Assembly (NCBI GenBank): GCA_021234155.1
Contig: JAJEKV010000035.1
Coordinates: 2,664,001 to 2,728,000, forward strand
DNA: 64,000 nucleotides
From: Isoetes taiwanensis
Taxonomy: Eukaryota > Streptophyta > Lycopodiopsida > Isoetales > Isoetaceae
Direction of reading: 5' to 3'
Shown here one piece after another: positions 22,677 to 34,770 of the stretch; position 1 is the stretch's first letter; the number at the start of each line of letters is the position of its first letter. The position numbers were made by a program, and so were the translations under genes. Under the pieces are notes generated by a model that saw nothing but the letters and a program-made list of their open reading frames with translations, was not told the origin of the DNA and searched no databases.

Positions 22677-23878
22677 ATGATCCATATTTTGCACACTGTG
22701 TTGGAGAACCCTCAAGATTTTCCGAGGTATGCATTGTCCAAAGGAGTTTTATATTATAATGGCCGTATGTGTATTCCTAATGATCATGAGTTGAGATTGA
22801 GGTTGCTATATGAAGCACATGATAGTCCTTTGGCGGGCCACCCAGGGGTACACAAAACTTTGAGGAAGATGCGCCAGAATTTCTTTTGGCCTGGACAGAA
22901 GAAGATGGTTAAGGAGTACGTGGCTAGGTGTTTATCTTGTCAGAAGGTAAAAGCATCAAGGTTTAGGGAGCCTGGAGAATTACAACCTTTAGTAATTCCA
23001 TCTTCCAAGTGGGAGTGTATTTCCATGGACTTCATTGTTGAGCTTCCCCGGACACGTTCAGGTTATGATGCAATTTATGTTGTGGTTGATCGACTAACTA
23101 AGCAGGCCCATTTTATGCCTACGAAGACTACTGCTACGGCAATGGATATTGCTAAGTTATTTGTTAAGGAGATTTTCAGGTTGCATGGGATGCCGGCCAC
23201 TATTTCATCAGATCGGGATACAAAATTTATGAGCCAATTTTGGCAAGGGTTGTTTCAAAATATTGGCACTAAGTTATATGCCAGTACATCTTATCGTCCT
23301 CAAGCAGATGGCCAAGTTGAGCGAGTTAATCAAATCTTGGAGGATATGCTCAGGATGTATGTGTCTAGTCAACCAAAGGTATGGGATTCATATTTGTATT
23401 TGGCTGAGTTTGCATACAATAACACTTATCAAGATTCCATTAAAATGAGTCCTTTTGAGGCAATGTATGGTAAGGAGTGTCGTTGTCCTCTTAATTGGAG
23501 AGATCCTCAATGCAATGTTGAAGCAGCTAATGAAGTAGCGGAGGACATGGAAGCTCAGCTAAGGAGACTTGGTAATTTGGTGTGGCACAAAATAGACAGA
23601 AGCAGTATGCCAATAAAAGACGTAGACCACTTGAATTTCAAAAAGGGGATTATGTATTCTTGAGGATTAATCCCAAGCAGAGCTCACTGGCATTTAAAAG
23701 TGCAGGTAAATGGGCTCCTAGGTATGCGGGTCCATATGAAATTTTGGAACGTATTGGCAAAGTGGCTTATAGGTTGGAGTTGCCCTCGCACTTGAAAGTA
23801 CATAATGTCTTTCATGTGAGTAACTTGAGAAAGTATGTTTTTGATCCTTCCCATATGTTGGGGGCGATGATTTGGTAA
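22677..23878 (+). pseudogene. E2 integrase
   Basis: The H2C2 zinc finger is intact: YEAHDSPLAGHPGVHKTL then FFWPGQKKMVKEYVARCLSCQK (22,811-22,950). The catalytic core shows SMDFIVELP (first Asp, about 23,022), SSDRDTKFMSQFW (second Asp, about 23,205) and PQADGQVERVNQ (Glu, about 23,300-23,335), so the DDE triad is present. ECRCPLNW (about 23,477) and, in a new frame, DYVFLRINP, KWAPRYAGPYEILERIGKVA and HNVFHVSNLRKY (23,640-23,835) form the C-terminal domain. The integrase core is the longest unbroken frame of E2 (328 codons). Confidence 0.9.
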
Positions 23879-24060
23879 GCGAGAGAGAACTTCCTGTACC
23901 CCAGACCAGGCGTGCGAGAGGAAACCCGCCGCTTAAGGAGGCCGAACAATACGTAGATTTTTTGGTTCAATGGGCGGGTTGTCGAGGAAGATGCCACATG
24001 GGAAGATGCCAATTGGATTCTTTCGTGAGTTTCGAGATCGCCCATGAGGACATGGGTTGA
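23872..24060 (+). pseudogene. E2 C-terminal chromodomain, frameshifted
   Basis: FLVQWAG (about 23,958-23,980) is followed in another frame by VEEDATWEDANWILS (about 23,976-24,020), which together match the aromatic/E-x-TWE core of chromovirus chromodomains. Such domains bind methylated histone H3 and steer integration into heterochromatin. Confidence 0.72.
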
Positions 24061-24064
24061 ATTT

Positions 24065-24076
24065 TTGGAGGAGAGA
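24065..24076 (+). promoter_or_regulatory. E2 polypurine tract
   Basis: TGGAGGAGAGAC directly before the 3' LTR; primes plus-strand DNA synthesis. Confidence 0.75.
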
Positions 24077-26383
24077 CATAACGGACCTAGGATTTTGAGG
24101 TAAATTGTGGATTATTTTATTTAAAAGATGCAAAGGAATATTAATCAAAATATCACGATGCAGAGAAAGAAATACGTCGTATATGTAGAGATTATCTACG
24201 GACAAAATATGTGGTTAAAAATAAATATAAGTCTGAGAGAAAAGCATTGGGAAAAAGATTGATTGCTGAGAGGGATTCTTTGAAGGAGGCGAATCGCGTG
24301 CGAGAGCTCAGGGGGGGCGTGTTGGGCCTTGAGAAAAAGCAACAAAGCGGGATTCAGGTGGGGATCAAGCCTTACACTGGGGTTTTCTAAGCGTAGCAAA
24401 ATTGTGCATGCTGAATTGTGTTGATCACGATTAGGATTGTTATGAAACTTAGTATTGATTTAGAATTAAACTAAAAGTGCATGAATATGGAAAAAGCTTG
24501 CATGATTGAATTTGGAAGTATTTTATGATGGCATATTGTGAGTTGCAAAAAGTATCACGGATCTAAGTGAGACAGGCATCTAGATCATGCGGAAATCTTT
24601 GGAATAGCTCATATTAGAACATGAGGGATGGATTAAGGTAAAGGGATGGCTGGAATCAGTTAAAACTGTGTTAAAATTGTAAAAGTTCCCTGGCATGCTG
24701 CCGTTTATATAACAGGATCCCGGTATCGGTGATGATCTGGAAGCATGAAATGTGATGAGAAATGGGTCGATTTGGGCCTTAGGGAGGCGAAATGGAAAAG
24801 GAATGAGGAATCGGGAAGATCAAAGCAAGATTCAGTTTGTAAATCCCATGATTTTGGTGCTCAAGAATTGATCCGAGGCTCGCCGGATTTGGGTCGGCGG
24901 TAGAAATGGCGAAAAACCCCTTTGCAACCAAAATCGGGAGGAGCTAGGGAGTTTTGGCATGGAATCGATGGCCTGGAGGCCAAATCAATTACTTGCAGCC
25001 GAAGTTAAATGGTCATGCGTGGTTAGGGTTAGGTTAAAATCAACGAAAATGATAAAAACGTTAACAATTGAGTAATTATTAGTAAAGTAGCATAAAATAA
25101 GTTAAGTTTAAGCTAAGGCTATGAGTTAAGGTAAATATCAAGGGTTAGCTGGAACCACGAGTTGGGTGAGGAATTTATTTGAGATTGAGGCATAAGTAAG
25201 GAGTTTATGCTAATGGATATCGTAATTTATGATTACAATATGAGTAGTCTTAAAATTAGCTAGCTATATATTTAACCTTGGAATTAGCTAAATTGAAGTG
25301 GGAAAAGAAAATACAAGGCATAGGGGTTAGAATGTTATGGATTAATATTATTAAAGTCTCTAATAACCTTAGTGTTAGTGAATCTATGAAAGATATAGAC
25401 GTTTATTTTTAATTTAATGGTGATGGTTGCATTTTTGCATTATTAAGGCTATGGTTAGACATTTCATGTGTGAATTATGGAATTATTTGATGTTGAGTAT
25501 GTTAAGGCATGGGCATGATGGTGAATTGTATGTAATTGTATATGGTGAAATTCTTTGATATAGACCTGCGGGGGCGGAGTCTAGGTGCGATGGTCTAGAC
25601 TCACGGTTTTGCAGTGCTATGTAAATGGTATTTTGAACATGGGCGTTGGTGCCGTAAGGTACAAGCGTCATGCACGATAAGTGGTCCTCAATCTTTGGGC
25701 CTTGGCGTGGAAGGGTGTGTACACTGCGTGGTTACCCCGCCTCTATGTCTGGCCCGATCGGTAGGAGTTGACCTTGCTTTCGGACCGAGAGGAATATTGG
25801 TTGCTATGTTGATGCTATGGTTGCTTGGCTAGTGTATATGTGGTATTTAATCTTTGGAATCAAGTTGCAATGGTTGTGCTTAGCATAATTATCTTTGGTT
25901 GGACTAGTAACTTGGATTGCAGGTGGGCGAGGGTTACGGTAAGGCTAAGTTCTTGTTCTAAGTTAATGCTTGTGGTAATTGATGCTTGATATATTCTAAA
26001 TCCACGATCCCCACTTAGTCAGGTGTGACTAACCCGTGGTTAAATGGTGTGGTGAAGTGCGAGATGCTCAGTAGCAAGTAGCCAAAAGGCTTGAAAGAGA
26101 GTAGGAGTGTGTGAATTGCCAGATAATACATTTGATTAATATAACTATTATTATTATGGATCGGTTTAAACTATAATTATTTGTAAACTTGGTTGTTGTG
26201 TGGGATTTTGCCGAGCAATGGCAAGTATAATATTTTTTGGGACCTTAGAGCACGAATAAAGATTAAATTCTTTACCTAAGTATGCATGTATTAATTTCTT
26301 GAGTCTAAGAGCTAAGTAGATCCAACGGTAGAGATCGATGGGATCTCCAGTTACCGAGAGGTTAACTGGCCAGGCCCGTCACA
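24077..26383 (+). repeat. E2 3' LTR
   Basis: Copy of 17,133-19,446. It starts CATAACGG where the 5' copy has TGTAACGG and ends CGTCACA. Followed by target duplication AGAAC. Confidence 0.92.
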
Positions 26384-27733
26384 AGAACCAAGAAAAAAGG
26401 ATTACAAGCATACAAGAACAAGAATCAACTTAACAAACCAAAAAAGGATCAAGAATCTATAAAGGCAACAAAAAAGACCAACCGAGCAAAGCAACCATGG
26501 CCAACACCTCTACCAATCAAGAATTTCGACCACAAAGTAATATTAAACGATGGTTCAGAAAGGAATAATAGTACTTATCACACTCTATACTTGGCTGAGA
26601 GCAAAAAATTACAAAAAATGCCTCACCGAAAATCTCAAACAACAAACCGTTGTTGCCCCCAAAGGGCAACATACTAATTGTTGGCTTATGAATTGAAGTT
26701 AGAACAAGCCATTTTAGAAGACTAAGTCAAAAAGAGCTTGGTAGTCAACATTGATGTGGAGGTAAAAAAATATCTATCTTCAAGGTCAACACAAATATTC
26801 AAGGTCAACTTTCATGGAAGGTACTTCATTTGAGGTCAAAGTTAGTCAAAGATATGCTTTATAAGATTCTGGGTTAAGAAGATTGGAAGATGCTTTTTTG
26901 AAGATTGGAAGTTAAAGTTTGGAAGACCCCATGGTACTTGGTTCCACCCCTTAGCCATTTTTATCCATCTCTATATTCATACTCTATTCTTACTCCTTTG
27001 AAAGTTTCCTTTTTCCCTTATTTCCTCCATACCTATATTCTCTTTTGCTCACCTTTGCATACCACGCCATACTTTGCTTAATCTTTTTTTTCTCTCTAAT
27101 ACACCCCTTATTCCCCCATGAGATGTTCTTCCCATTGTCTTTCATATTTTTTGCCTCATTTTCACTTTTTATGCCACACTCTTGCAATATCCCTAGCCTA
27201 ACTTCTTGTTTGCAATTTTCTATACCCTTATGTCTCACTTACCATTGTACCATAAGTGCCCATGTCACACGTGTGTCTCCATGGAATATTCCAACCATGA
27301 TGCTTGAACCTAGCATGCCCCAAAGACATCAAGTTTTTCTACTAGCTTGTGAAGGTTTTCCCATTGCCCAAATGATCAAAATCCTTCAACTATTTTATGG
27401 GGAACATCTTAAAACCATAGCCAAGATTTTTAAAATTGCAAAATACAGCTTATTCCAGGTTTATACCATGGAAAATATGGCCACCGTATCGCGCAATTCT
27501 TGAAAAAATATTGTTGTTCAAAACCTAAATTTGGAAATCGGCTTGAATCACGCCGGAATGGAATCCTTAAGCTTTAAAAAACATCTATTATTGGATTCCC
27601 ACTCCTAAGCATCACATTAAGCCTAAATTTAAGTCCTGAGATGCCGGAACCATCAAATCTAAATCTATACACTGGGGAATCGTTAACAGAAAATTTTTGA
27701 AGGCCCAGACGCACTCAAATTCGACATTGACCA
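26384..27733. other. No recognised gene
   Basis: Purine-rich start (A/G/C with little T up to about 26,560) then T/C-rich stretches near 26,940-27,250. A 152-codon open frame (27,045-27,503, plus) is rich in Phe, Leu and Pro from pyrimidine bias and has no motif. It may be the 3' remnant or LTR of an older element. Confidence 0.4.
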
Positions 27734-28182
27734 ATGCTGAGCATGATCTGAAGAATTCTTGAAGTCCCTGAGCATTCCTTGATTAGATTTGCAAAGATCT
27801 GATTGATATTATCTTCTAAAAATTATCTTATGACCTATGATGGATATTTTACAGTATTTGAAGCCCTGAAGCATCATTATCTATTGTTATTGTGATTTAC
27901 TTACCTTCATATCAATATAATTTGACTGCCAAGTTGACAAATCTGTCTCTGATATCTTTCTTAGCAATTTCTTGTCTCAAAATATTTACAGTAAATTCTC
28001 GAGTGTCCCAGAGTATTATTGGCCTACTTGCCATCCATCCTTGGGACATTTGAGAGCTAAAAGCTTTAAAAAAACAAAAAAATATCATACCTAGCTCAAG
28101 TTAGAAAAATCAACATTCTGTTCTGATCATTTTTTACTGTGTTTTGCCAAATCCAATTACAAAAAATACTCCCAGACATTCA
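27734..28182 (+). repeat. Left copy of a ~450-bp direct repeat flanking E3
   Basis: It matches 49,978-50,430 almost base for base (starts TGAGCATGATCTGAAGAA, ends near CCAGACATTCAAA). The two copies bracket the E3 pol region in the same orientation, so they may be parts of its LTRs. Against a simple LTR: no PBS follows at 28,183 and the RT-proximal coding begins within 150 bases, so gag and protease would have to be deleted. Confidence 0.75.
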
Positions 28183-28328
28183 AAAACCATTAATGCATCA
28201 GAGGAAAGGGACACTGAGGAGATTGCAATCACAAAAAATGGTAAGACTAGACTCTGTTTGTTGGAGATTTGATTGAGTATCAAAACAGGGAGAACATACA
28301 AATGTTTTTTGAATAAAGGAAGGATGTA

Positions 28329-29000
28329 TTTGCCTGGGACTATTCTGAGCTCATTGGTATTAAAACTGAGGTATGCCAATTTGAAATTAAGATCAAAGAA
28401 GGTTGTAAACCTGTTTTTCAAAAACTGAGAAGAATTAATGCTTCATTGATGGGACTAATCAAAGATGAGTTGGATAAAATGCTAGATGCAAATGTTATCA
28501 TTGAGATCATTAATCCAGAATGGGAAAAAAAAAGTGGTGCCTTAAGAATTTGCATTGATTATCGAGATCTCAACAAAGCCACCATCAAGGACTGTTACCC
28601 TTTGCCCTTTTTAGAAGAAACCTTATATGCTGTAGCAGGTAAAGAGGTGTACTCATTCTTAGATGGATTTTCAGGATTCAACCAAATCAGCATTAAAGAG
28701 GAAGATCAGCCAAAGACCTCTTTTATTACCCCTTGGGGAACTTATGCAATGAAAAGGATGCCTTTCGGGTTAATGAATGCACCTGCCACCTTCCAAAGAG
28801 CTATGGATATTATCTTTAGACCTATGTCTCCTCAAGAATTCAGGGTTTACGTAGATGATCTTTGTTTAGGATCCCATCCTAATGATCATCTGGAATTGCT
28901 TGCAAGAATATGTTCTTTGTGCAGGGATTATGGAGTCAACCTTAATCCAAAGAAATGCATCTTTTTTGCATCCAAAGGGCAACTTTTGGGGCATGAGGTG
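28329..29000 (+). pseudogene. E3 reverse transcriptase, N-terminal and palm part
   Basis: DYSELIGIKTEVCQFEI (28,335-28,390) leads into QKLRRINASLMGLIKDELDKML. A gap of a few residues after EIINPEW removes the SPVV segment. RICIDYRDLNKATIKDCYPLP (28,543-28,608), VYSFLDGFSGFNQI (motif A, 28,646-28,690), WGTYAMKRMPFGLMNAPATF (28,735-28,795) and FRVYVDDLCLGS (motif C YVDD, about 28,843-28,875) are all intact. Broken at 29,000 by the insertion of E4. Confidence 0.9.
28996..29000 (+). repeat. Target-site duplication AGGTG (left)
   Basis: AGGTG at 28,996-29,000 recurs at 44,927-44,931 directly after E4. Confidence 0.95.
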
Positions 29001-30702
29001 TGTGACGTCCCCTACTCGTATACGGTGCACTCACCGTATACAAACAGGAGTTCATCCCCCATACCAGCTCCATGCTAATACAGGGCCCTCCACATGACAC
29101 TGCAACCGTGACGGGTTCCAGTGGGAAGAGTGGAAGGGTCATTGCACCCCGTCTCCCTCAGGGCTTACCTAGCTGCGGAAGCGTAAACATACATGTCAGT
29201 AGCACATACATCAACATCATATGACCATCACGAAGGATGGCCCTCCACATATCTGCATAGACAAAGATCAGCACATCACATAGGGAAGCCTACCCAAGGC
29301 TCAGACTCAAGGGATGACTGACGGCTTGGGTCTCCAGAGTTCATTGCGCATGCAATTCATGGCAATGGATTTGGGCCGGCATATGAACATGGCTTGGGGT
29401 TGTCCACTCCATCCGCCCCTCCCTGTGCACACTTTGCGAGTGGTGCGAAAAGTGTCGGGACTGGATCAGAGCCCTCACGGATGCATAGCCAAGAGGGCTA
29501 CTCACGGGCTCATCTTCCCGATTCGATGGGGCGGTAGGGATCACTCCCTCCGAGAGATCTACATGCTGACTCAAGGTGGCTAGAGGGCCCTTTGCCCGTA
29601 TTCGGCCCGAACCCACTGGAAGGTGAACACCACCCCACGGGTGTCGAGCCCATGCCTGCCCGCCGACTTGTGGCAAGCCATTGGACCTAGCCACAATGGT
29701 TCCCGGTAGGCCTTACACACCAGAGGAACCGTTCATGAGTCAGGACATGAACCTCCTTCTCAGCCAGTCTGGCCCCTTCACCCACATCCCGGTGTGGCTC
29801 TTGCGCACAGGCCGAACCTACAGTGTGCTAGAGAGGCTACTCTAGGAGCATCAACTACAAAGCTTTAGGTCTCTACCCCCCTTTCCAATACAAGGAGTTC
29901 ATAGAGATGCATCATCCATATACTTCACAGAGAACTAAAGAACTAGATCTAATCTACAACATAGAGTTAGGTTCTTTAGTTAGGATCTGCTATCTAGAGA
30001 TCTAGAGGGCTGCTATGGGTAATCTAAGAGGCTAAACCTACTGATCTTAGGACTAAAATAAGGTTTAGACTATCTAATTGGCCAAATACCTGATCCTTGA
30101 GGGGCTCCTCCTGACCTGAGCTCGACCATCCTGAAACGCGAATCTAGAGGAACTAAGGATGCAATTCTCCTGATGCGGGATGCGGTTTTGGCTGTTGAGG
30201 CTGGCCAAAAAGCGAGTTCTAAAGCCCTAAAATCGAAAATTGGGCTAGTTAGGGTTTCCTACCCTATATAGACAAGGGGGTTGGCTAGGGTTTCCAATTA
30301 TCCCCTTTTGGCATGTGGGATAATTGGAAATGGGCCCACTTGCCTTTAAGGGCTAGGTGGCCAAATGTGCCCACATGGAAATGTGTGCACCCAAATGTGC
30401 TCACATGGAAATGTGTGCACATTAATGAATGTGTACATTGGAAAATGTGCACATTAATTGCACCTATGGGTATGGCCCACTTGGCATCAAGTGGCCACAT
30501 GGAAATGTGTGCCCACATTAATGTGTACATTGGGAAATGTGCACATTAATACTAATGCACATTCTTAGCAAGTTGCCCCCTAGGGGCTACCCACTTGGCT
30601 ACGCGTTGGCATTACCGCGTCGGTCGGGGTGGCGTGGTAATGCGTGGCGATGGCGTTACAATATCGTCACGGGGCGTATATTTTGTCTTTGGAAGCGTCA
30701 CA
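29001..30702 (-). repeat. E4 3' LTR (left)
   Basis: 1,702 bp, ends TGTGACGTCCCC and GCGTCACA on the plus strand. Copy of 43,229-44,926. Contains a U3 block of short subrepeats (30,320-30,560) and CTATATAG at 30,264-30,271. Confidence 0.93.
30320..30560. repeat. Subrepeat block in E4 LTR U3
   Basis: Words such as CACATGGAAATGTGTGC, AAATGTGC and CACATTAATG are reiterated eight to ten times in both orientations, giving partial palindromes. The same block lies at 44,555-44,795. In LTRs such reiterations upstream of the TATA box often act as enhancer elements. Confidence 0.7.
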
Positions 30703-30722
30703 TTCTCCCCACCTTGAAATGA
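30703..30722 (-). promoter_or_regulatory. E4 polypurine tract
   Basis: On the minus strand AAGGTGGGGAGAA directly precedes the LTR start TGTGACGC. Confidence 0.75.
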
Positions 30723-31540
30723 TGCTGTCCGCAGCATCGTGGGTCTCCCCACCTTGGGATCATCGTAACCTGCAATCAAACTGATACATACGATTACTAC
30801 TATAATTCCTATATATTTATTAAAATTACCTTAAGGTAATATTTTTACGACATTATCACATCATTATATTATGAAATAACTTATCAATTCACAACATTAC
30901 TAAACAGTTACTTCAAAATTCACTTAACATTACGATTAAGTTTATCAAAATTTTAAAATTACGTCCAGAGGTATTCTTCATTCCTTGCAACACATTCCAA
31001 CAAAATTTGTGTTGCAAGTCTTAAATAACTTCGACCTCCTTGCCCTCCGGCTCTATTGGCTGCTTGGTCGACACTACGTTAGTACCATTTAATTATTAAT
31101 AAAATTTTTGGTTATATGGTGACCACCCCACCTATCTACATGGATGCATGGCTAATCTCAGTAGGAAGAGGGTGAATCTTCCATTATGGCCTTGAGACAA
31201 ATGCCTATATGCCTATATGCCGCTCATGCCTACACCTCTAGTTGCCCAGCGTGGAGGATATCCTTCTCGCGTGGGGGCGTGAAGGATAGATTCCTCCTAT
31301 CAAAGCATATATGGGGCTAAAGGTGCTTTCCCTATCAATGCATTCCTTCATGACCTCCTTTCTCTCGAGGTCGTCTACTTCGGTGGAGCAGTAGACTTTC
31401 TAATCTACCTTCCACTCGCCCAAGCGGAAAGGCGGTCATGCCTACATTGACATTACACCACGCCCTAGAGATCACCGTAGTGGTCCCATCATCGGTAACA
31501 ACGCATGCGACCCATACTAAGCATAGGTGGCATGCGTAGA
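30723..31540. other. E4 3' untranslated region
   Basis: AT-rich first part (30,770-30,960), then mixed sequence without a clear domain. It lies between the chromodomain-like end of pol and the 3' LTR. Confidence 0.5.
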
Positions 31541-31559
31541 TTAATCTTAACTACACCAG

Positions 31560-31760
31560 AATTAACCTACACAAATCGACATGCGAGGCGATTTCCCGGA
31601 GATGACCTTGCCGTCCCATTGCTCCATAAAGCTGTGGATCTTTGCTTTACTAAATCTTTCTTAAGTACCCCGTCGCATCTTCCATGGTAAGTGTTTCCAT
31701 TTGACCAAATCTTTGGAGGAATTCGATCTCCTCGTTTTCTTGAAAGCTTTATCAAGAATC
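31560..31760 (-). pseudogene. E4 chromodomain-like C-terminus
   Basis: The minus strand reads LVKWKHLPW and, one frame over, MEDATG (about 31,690-31,720). The combined W-K-x-L-P then E-D-A-T pattern resembles the chromodomain core. Chromodomains of this group recognise methylated H3. Frameshifts prevent a full alignment. Confidence 0.55.
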
Positions 31761-32091
31761 AGTGCGGAACTATCTCCGGTTTGCTCCTCGTCATTTCCAA
31801 CAGCGTTGGCGAATCAAGACTTCGATGCGGATTTGGAGTATGCTTCTTCAACAAACTCACGTGGAAGACCTTATGAATCTTTAGGTGTCTTTGGCAATTC
31901 TAGCTTGTAGGATTGATTACCTACTCTCTTGACTATCTTGAAAGGTCCAGCCCACCTTGGAGCAAGCTTCTTGCAATTCCGATCCCGAAGCGCTGCTTCA
32001 CCTTGATCTTGAGCCAAACATCATCTCCAACTTTGAACTCTCTTCTTTGTTCGATGCTTGTCGGCGATGCTCTTCGGCGACTTCTTCTTTG

Positions 32092-32790
32092 CTAGCGAGA
32101 TAACCTCGAACTTCTTCCACAAAGGCTGCTTTGCATATCGGCCAACATCTGGCTGCGAAACTTCCACTTTTGACGGGGTTGTGCCAAATGTAATGCGGAG
32201 TTAGGCAAGCGATAGCCGTAATTGATCATAAGCGGTGACATTTGGGATGATTCCTGCTTGGTGCTATTGTATGCAAACTCCACCAAGTGAATAAATTCTT
32301 CCCACATACTTTGCTTATTCCGGACATAGTTTAAGTAGCATGTCCTCTAAAATCCTGTTGGTCCGCTTCCCGTCGGCCATCCGTCTCGAGGATGGTATCC
32401 GTGCTCATGGATAGCTTTGTGCGAATTGTCATAAAGAGGTCTTGCCAAAAGGCTCATGAACCGGATCCCTATCGGAGATGATCTCCCTTGGCATGCCATG
32501 AAGCACGAAGATCTCTTTGGTGAAGAGCTTTCTTTGTATCCATAGGCTGTATCTGTGGTCACGCAAGGCACAAAATGTGCCATTTTAGACAACTTGTCGA
32601 CCACTACCATCAAGGCATCCTTCCCTCTTGCTGTTCTTGGGAGTCCCTGTGATGAAATCCATCTTTGATTACCTCCCACTTAGCGTTTGGCACCGCTAAT
32701 GGCTCTAATGCCCCGGAATTGCCTGCTCGCCGCTTCGTCTGGCGGCATAGGTGACATTCCTTGATGTAACGAGCTATTTGCTTCTTCATT
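32092..32790 (-). pseudogene. E4 integrase
   Basis: The minus strand gives CHLCRQTKRRAGNSGALEPL (about 32,690-32,750, end of the H2C2 finger), [20 protein letters not shown] then [14 protein letters not shown] (32,565-32,650; first catalytic Asp region), HGMP-like and SDRD-like words in shifted frames (about 32,455-32,490), [13 protein letters not shown] (about 32,370-32,400; frameshifted version of TDGQTER) and EEFIHLVEFAYNSTKQESS followed by MSPLMINYGYRLPN (32,200-32,305). The catalytic residues are scattered over three frames. Confidence 0.8.
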
Positions 32791-32891
32791 CACGGCCAAT
32801 AATAGCTGCTGCGACTTTGAAATATGTTTTCATGAATCCCGCGATGGCCCGGCTATTGGGCTGTTGTGCGTGTCATGGAGGATCAACTTCC

Positions 32892-33850
32892 TTACACCGA
32901 TGATTGAGATGCGCACAACTTGTTCTTATGGTACAGCAGGTTGCCTTCCTTCTTATAATGCTTGAAGGCCTCCCGCTCTTTATCTGTTTCTAGCCTCCTT
33001 GAAAGGCTTGCCCATACTTCCACTGAAATCCACATCCATTGGCAAGGACTCTTCAATCCTCTTACCAAAGTCATTTGGAGGCGTCGAAATTGCATTGCAA
33101 TGCACTCTAGTTGTCGGGGATGCCTTGAAAGCATCTGCTACCACATTGAGCTTCCAGGCTTGTAGACTATATCAAAGTCATATTCTTGAGGAACTCCATC
33201 CATCTCCGGCTGCCTCAGTTAAAGGTGTGGTTGCGTGAATACATATTGGAGGCTCGATGGTCGGTATCAATTGGAACTTCCTTCCCAAGAGATAATGCCT
33301 CCATATTCTTAATGCCCGACAACCGCAAGCAACTCGATCGTGCGTTGGGTGGCGGCGTTCGGCGTCGTTCATCTTCACGGAATCATACGCTACCACGCGC
33401 TCTTCTTGCATAAGCCTTTTTTGTAGCTATCTTACTGTGATCTGTTGCTACGAGCTTATCTTTCTCGGGTCGGCGAGGGGTTAAAAGGCTGGGGCTGTTG
33501 TTAAAGCTTCCTTCAACAATTCAAACCCCTTTTGGGCTTTCTTGTGCCAATGCTCTACCCAATCTTTCACCTTCTACGCCCTCGTCGAAGTGCGTTACAT
33601 TGCGGGGCTGCTATCTTAGCAAAGTTCTTCCACGAACTTCTGTAGTACCCTGCTAGGCGAGGAAACCGACTTCATGCACATTCTTTCTTGCCGGCCAGCG
33701 AATGGCCGGCTTCAATCTTGGCGGGTCTGCGTTGAGATGCCTTCTGGCGAGATCACATGACCTAGATACTCCACCTTTTACGTTTGCGGTGGCACCCGAC
33801 AACTTGGCGACCTAACCGGTGCCTCTTCAACTTTTCTAGCACACTTTTCT
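32892..33850 (-). pseudogene. E4 RT thumb, RNase H and linker
   Basis: From 33,850 down, shifted frames read EYLGHVIS (about 33,750-33,770), LAGYY and FAKIAAP (about 33,600-33,660), then RNase H: AYDSVKMNDAERRHPTHDR and [17 protein letters not shown] (33,240-33,395). ALSRHP-like LSRHPRQLECIAMQF (about 33,090-33,134) and KEREAFKHYKKEGNLLYHKN (about 32,915-32,975) form the spacer to integrase. Confidence 0.78.
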
Positions 33851-33889
33851 AAATTTGCATCATCTTTGGACTTATGTTCCCTCGAAGCG

Positions 33890-34650
33890 TAATGGCGCAT
33901 TTTGAAGGCTTTAGCAAACTTTCACGAACTTACAAGCATCCTGCTTAAGCCGTGTGCCTTTGCATAACCCTTCCACCAAATCCGGCGGCTCCTTTCAAGT
34001 TGGCTGTTGCAACTCTGCCTTTGTCCTTATCCTTCATGCCATAAGCATTTAAGGTTTTCGCTCATTTAGTCCAGCCATGCCTCTGCTTCCAATCGACTGT
34101 TCTCCCACGAGAACTTTCCGGTTCGGGCCTTCCATACATTGCCCGGTCGCGGAATCTACCTTCTTACGGTAGTCGAGGCCACGGTATCTCTTTTGTCGTC
34201 CCTCGGGGTGTTCCTCTGCCTTCCATCACGTTGGTTCACGGGCATTGTTCTTCCTCTTCCTCGAGTGGGAATCGAAGTCGAGCTTGAGTCCGGAAGATTC
34301 GGGCTGGAGGATCTCCTTCTCTTGCTCCTCTTCTTGTCTTTTCACGCCCTCCCAGGGCTGATGCTTGCGGCAGCTAGCTTGGCGTTGCCCCGAACCCACT
34401 CCGCTATGCGGGGACGGTAATGCCTTTTATCTGCTCGGTCTGTCCTCATCACGGGCTATCTCCTCCTCACGGGGTCATGGGTTCCCTATCTTCAAATAGG
34501 TTCTTGCTTAGGGGTGGTCTGCAGGCGGGGTTTGTTCTTCTATAAGGTCTCGCGGTTTTGTCGTTCCCCTAGCGTTTAGGCCTCGGCTGCATACCTGAAG
34601 CAATTCATGGCTACATGATTAGTTCCATTTGTTCTTCTTGCATTGTTTAT
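33890..34650 (-). pseudogene. E4 gag, fused by deletion to the RT thumb
   Basis: Minus-strand words EAEAWLDE-like (about 34,080-34,105), LNAYGMKDKDKGRVATANLK and GAAGFGGRVMQ (about 33,965-34,065) match the Retrotrans_gag core in which A-x-WW is normal. The stretch up to 34,640 is Arg/Pro/Glu-rich and contains NHVAMNCFRYAAEA (about 34,590-34,630), resembling a His/Cys cluster. Right after the gag core the sequence becomes RT thumb (KLKRHRL, about 33,820-33,850), so the gag knuckle, protease and RT palm are deleted. Frames are broken in several places. Confidence 0.65.
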
Positions 34651-34770
34651 GTTTGTTGGTATAATTGTGGGGCAAAATACATCAACGAAACATTTAAAGT
34701 CTTGTGAGAATTGTATTTATATATCATATAATATTTTAAATACAAAAAGTCTCAGGGATCAAGAGTCTAA

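Larger units (their letters stand above)
17133..26383 (+). mobile_element. Element E2: full-length chromovirus-type Ty3/gypsy element
   Basis: Both LTRs (about 2.3 kb), a PBS for initiator tRNA-Met, gag, protease, RT, RNase H, integrase and a chromodomain follow in the normal Ty3 order. A polypurine tract lies just before the 3' LTR. A perfect 5-bp target duplication AGAAC flanks the element (17,128-17,132; 26,384-26,388), so it is a single intact insertion. Many frameshifts interrupt the ORF, some perhaps sequencing errors. The integrase C-terminal motif SNLRKYVFDPSH and the chromodomain suggest a Tekay/Del-like clade; this assignment is inference. Confidence 0.93.

Noticed and set aside
27734-28182. 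Definite 5' LTR of E3
   Set aside because: No TG start, CA end or PBS could be fixed, so it is listed only as a flanking direct repeat.
30285-30549. His/Met/Cys-rich open frames, also at 44,495-44,780
   Set aside because: They are readings of LTR subrepeats, present identically in both LTRs upstream of the TATA box.
29001-30702. Plus-strand orientation for E4
   Set aside because: PBS, polypurine tract, integrase and RNase H all read on the minus strand.
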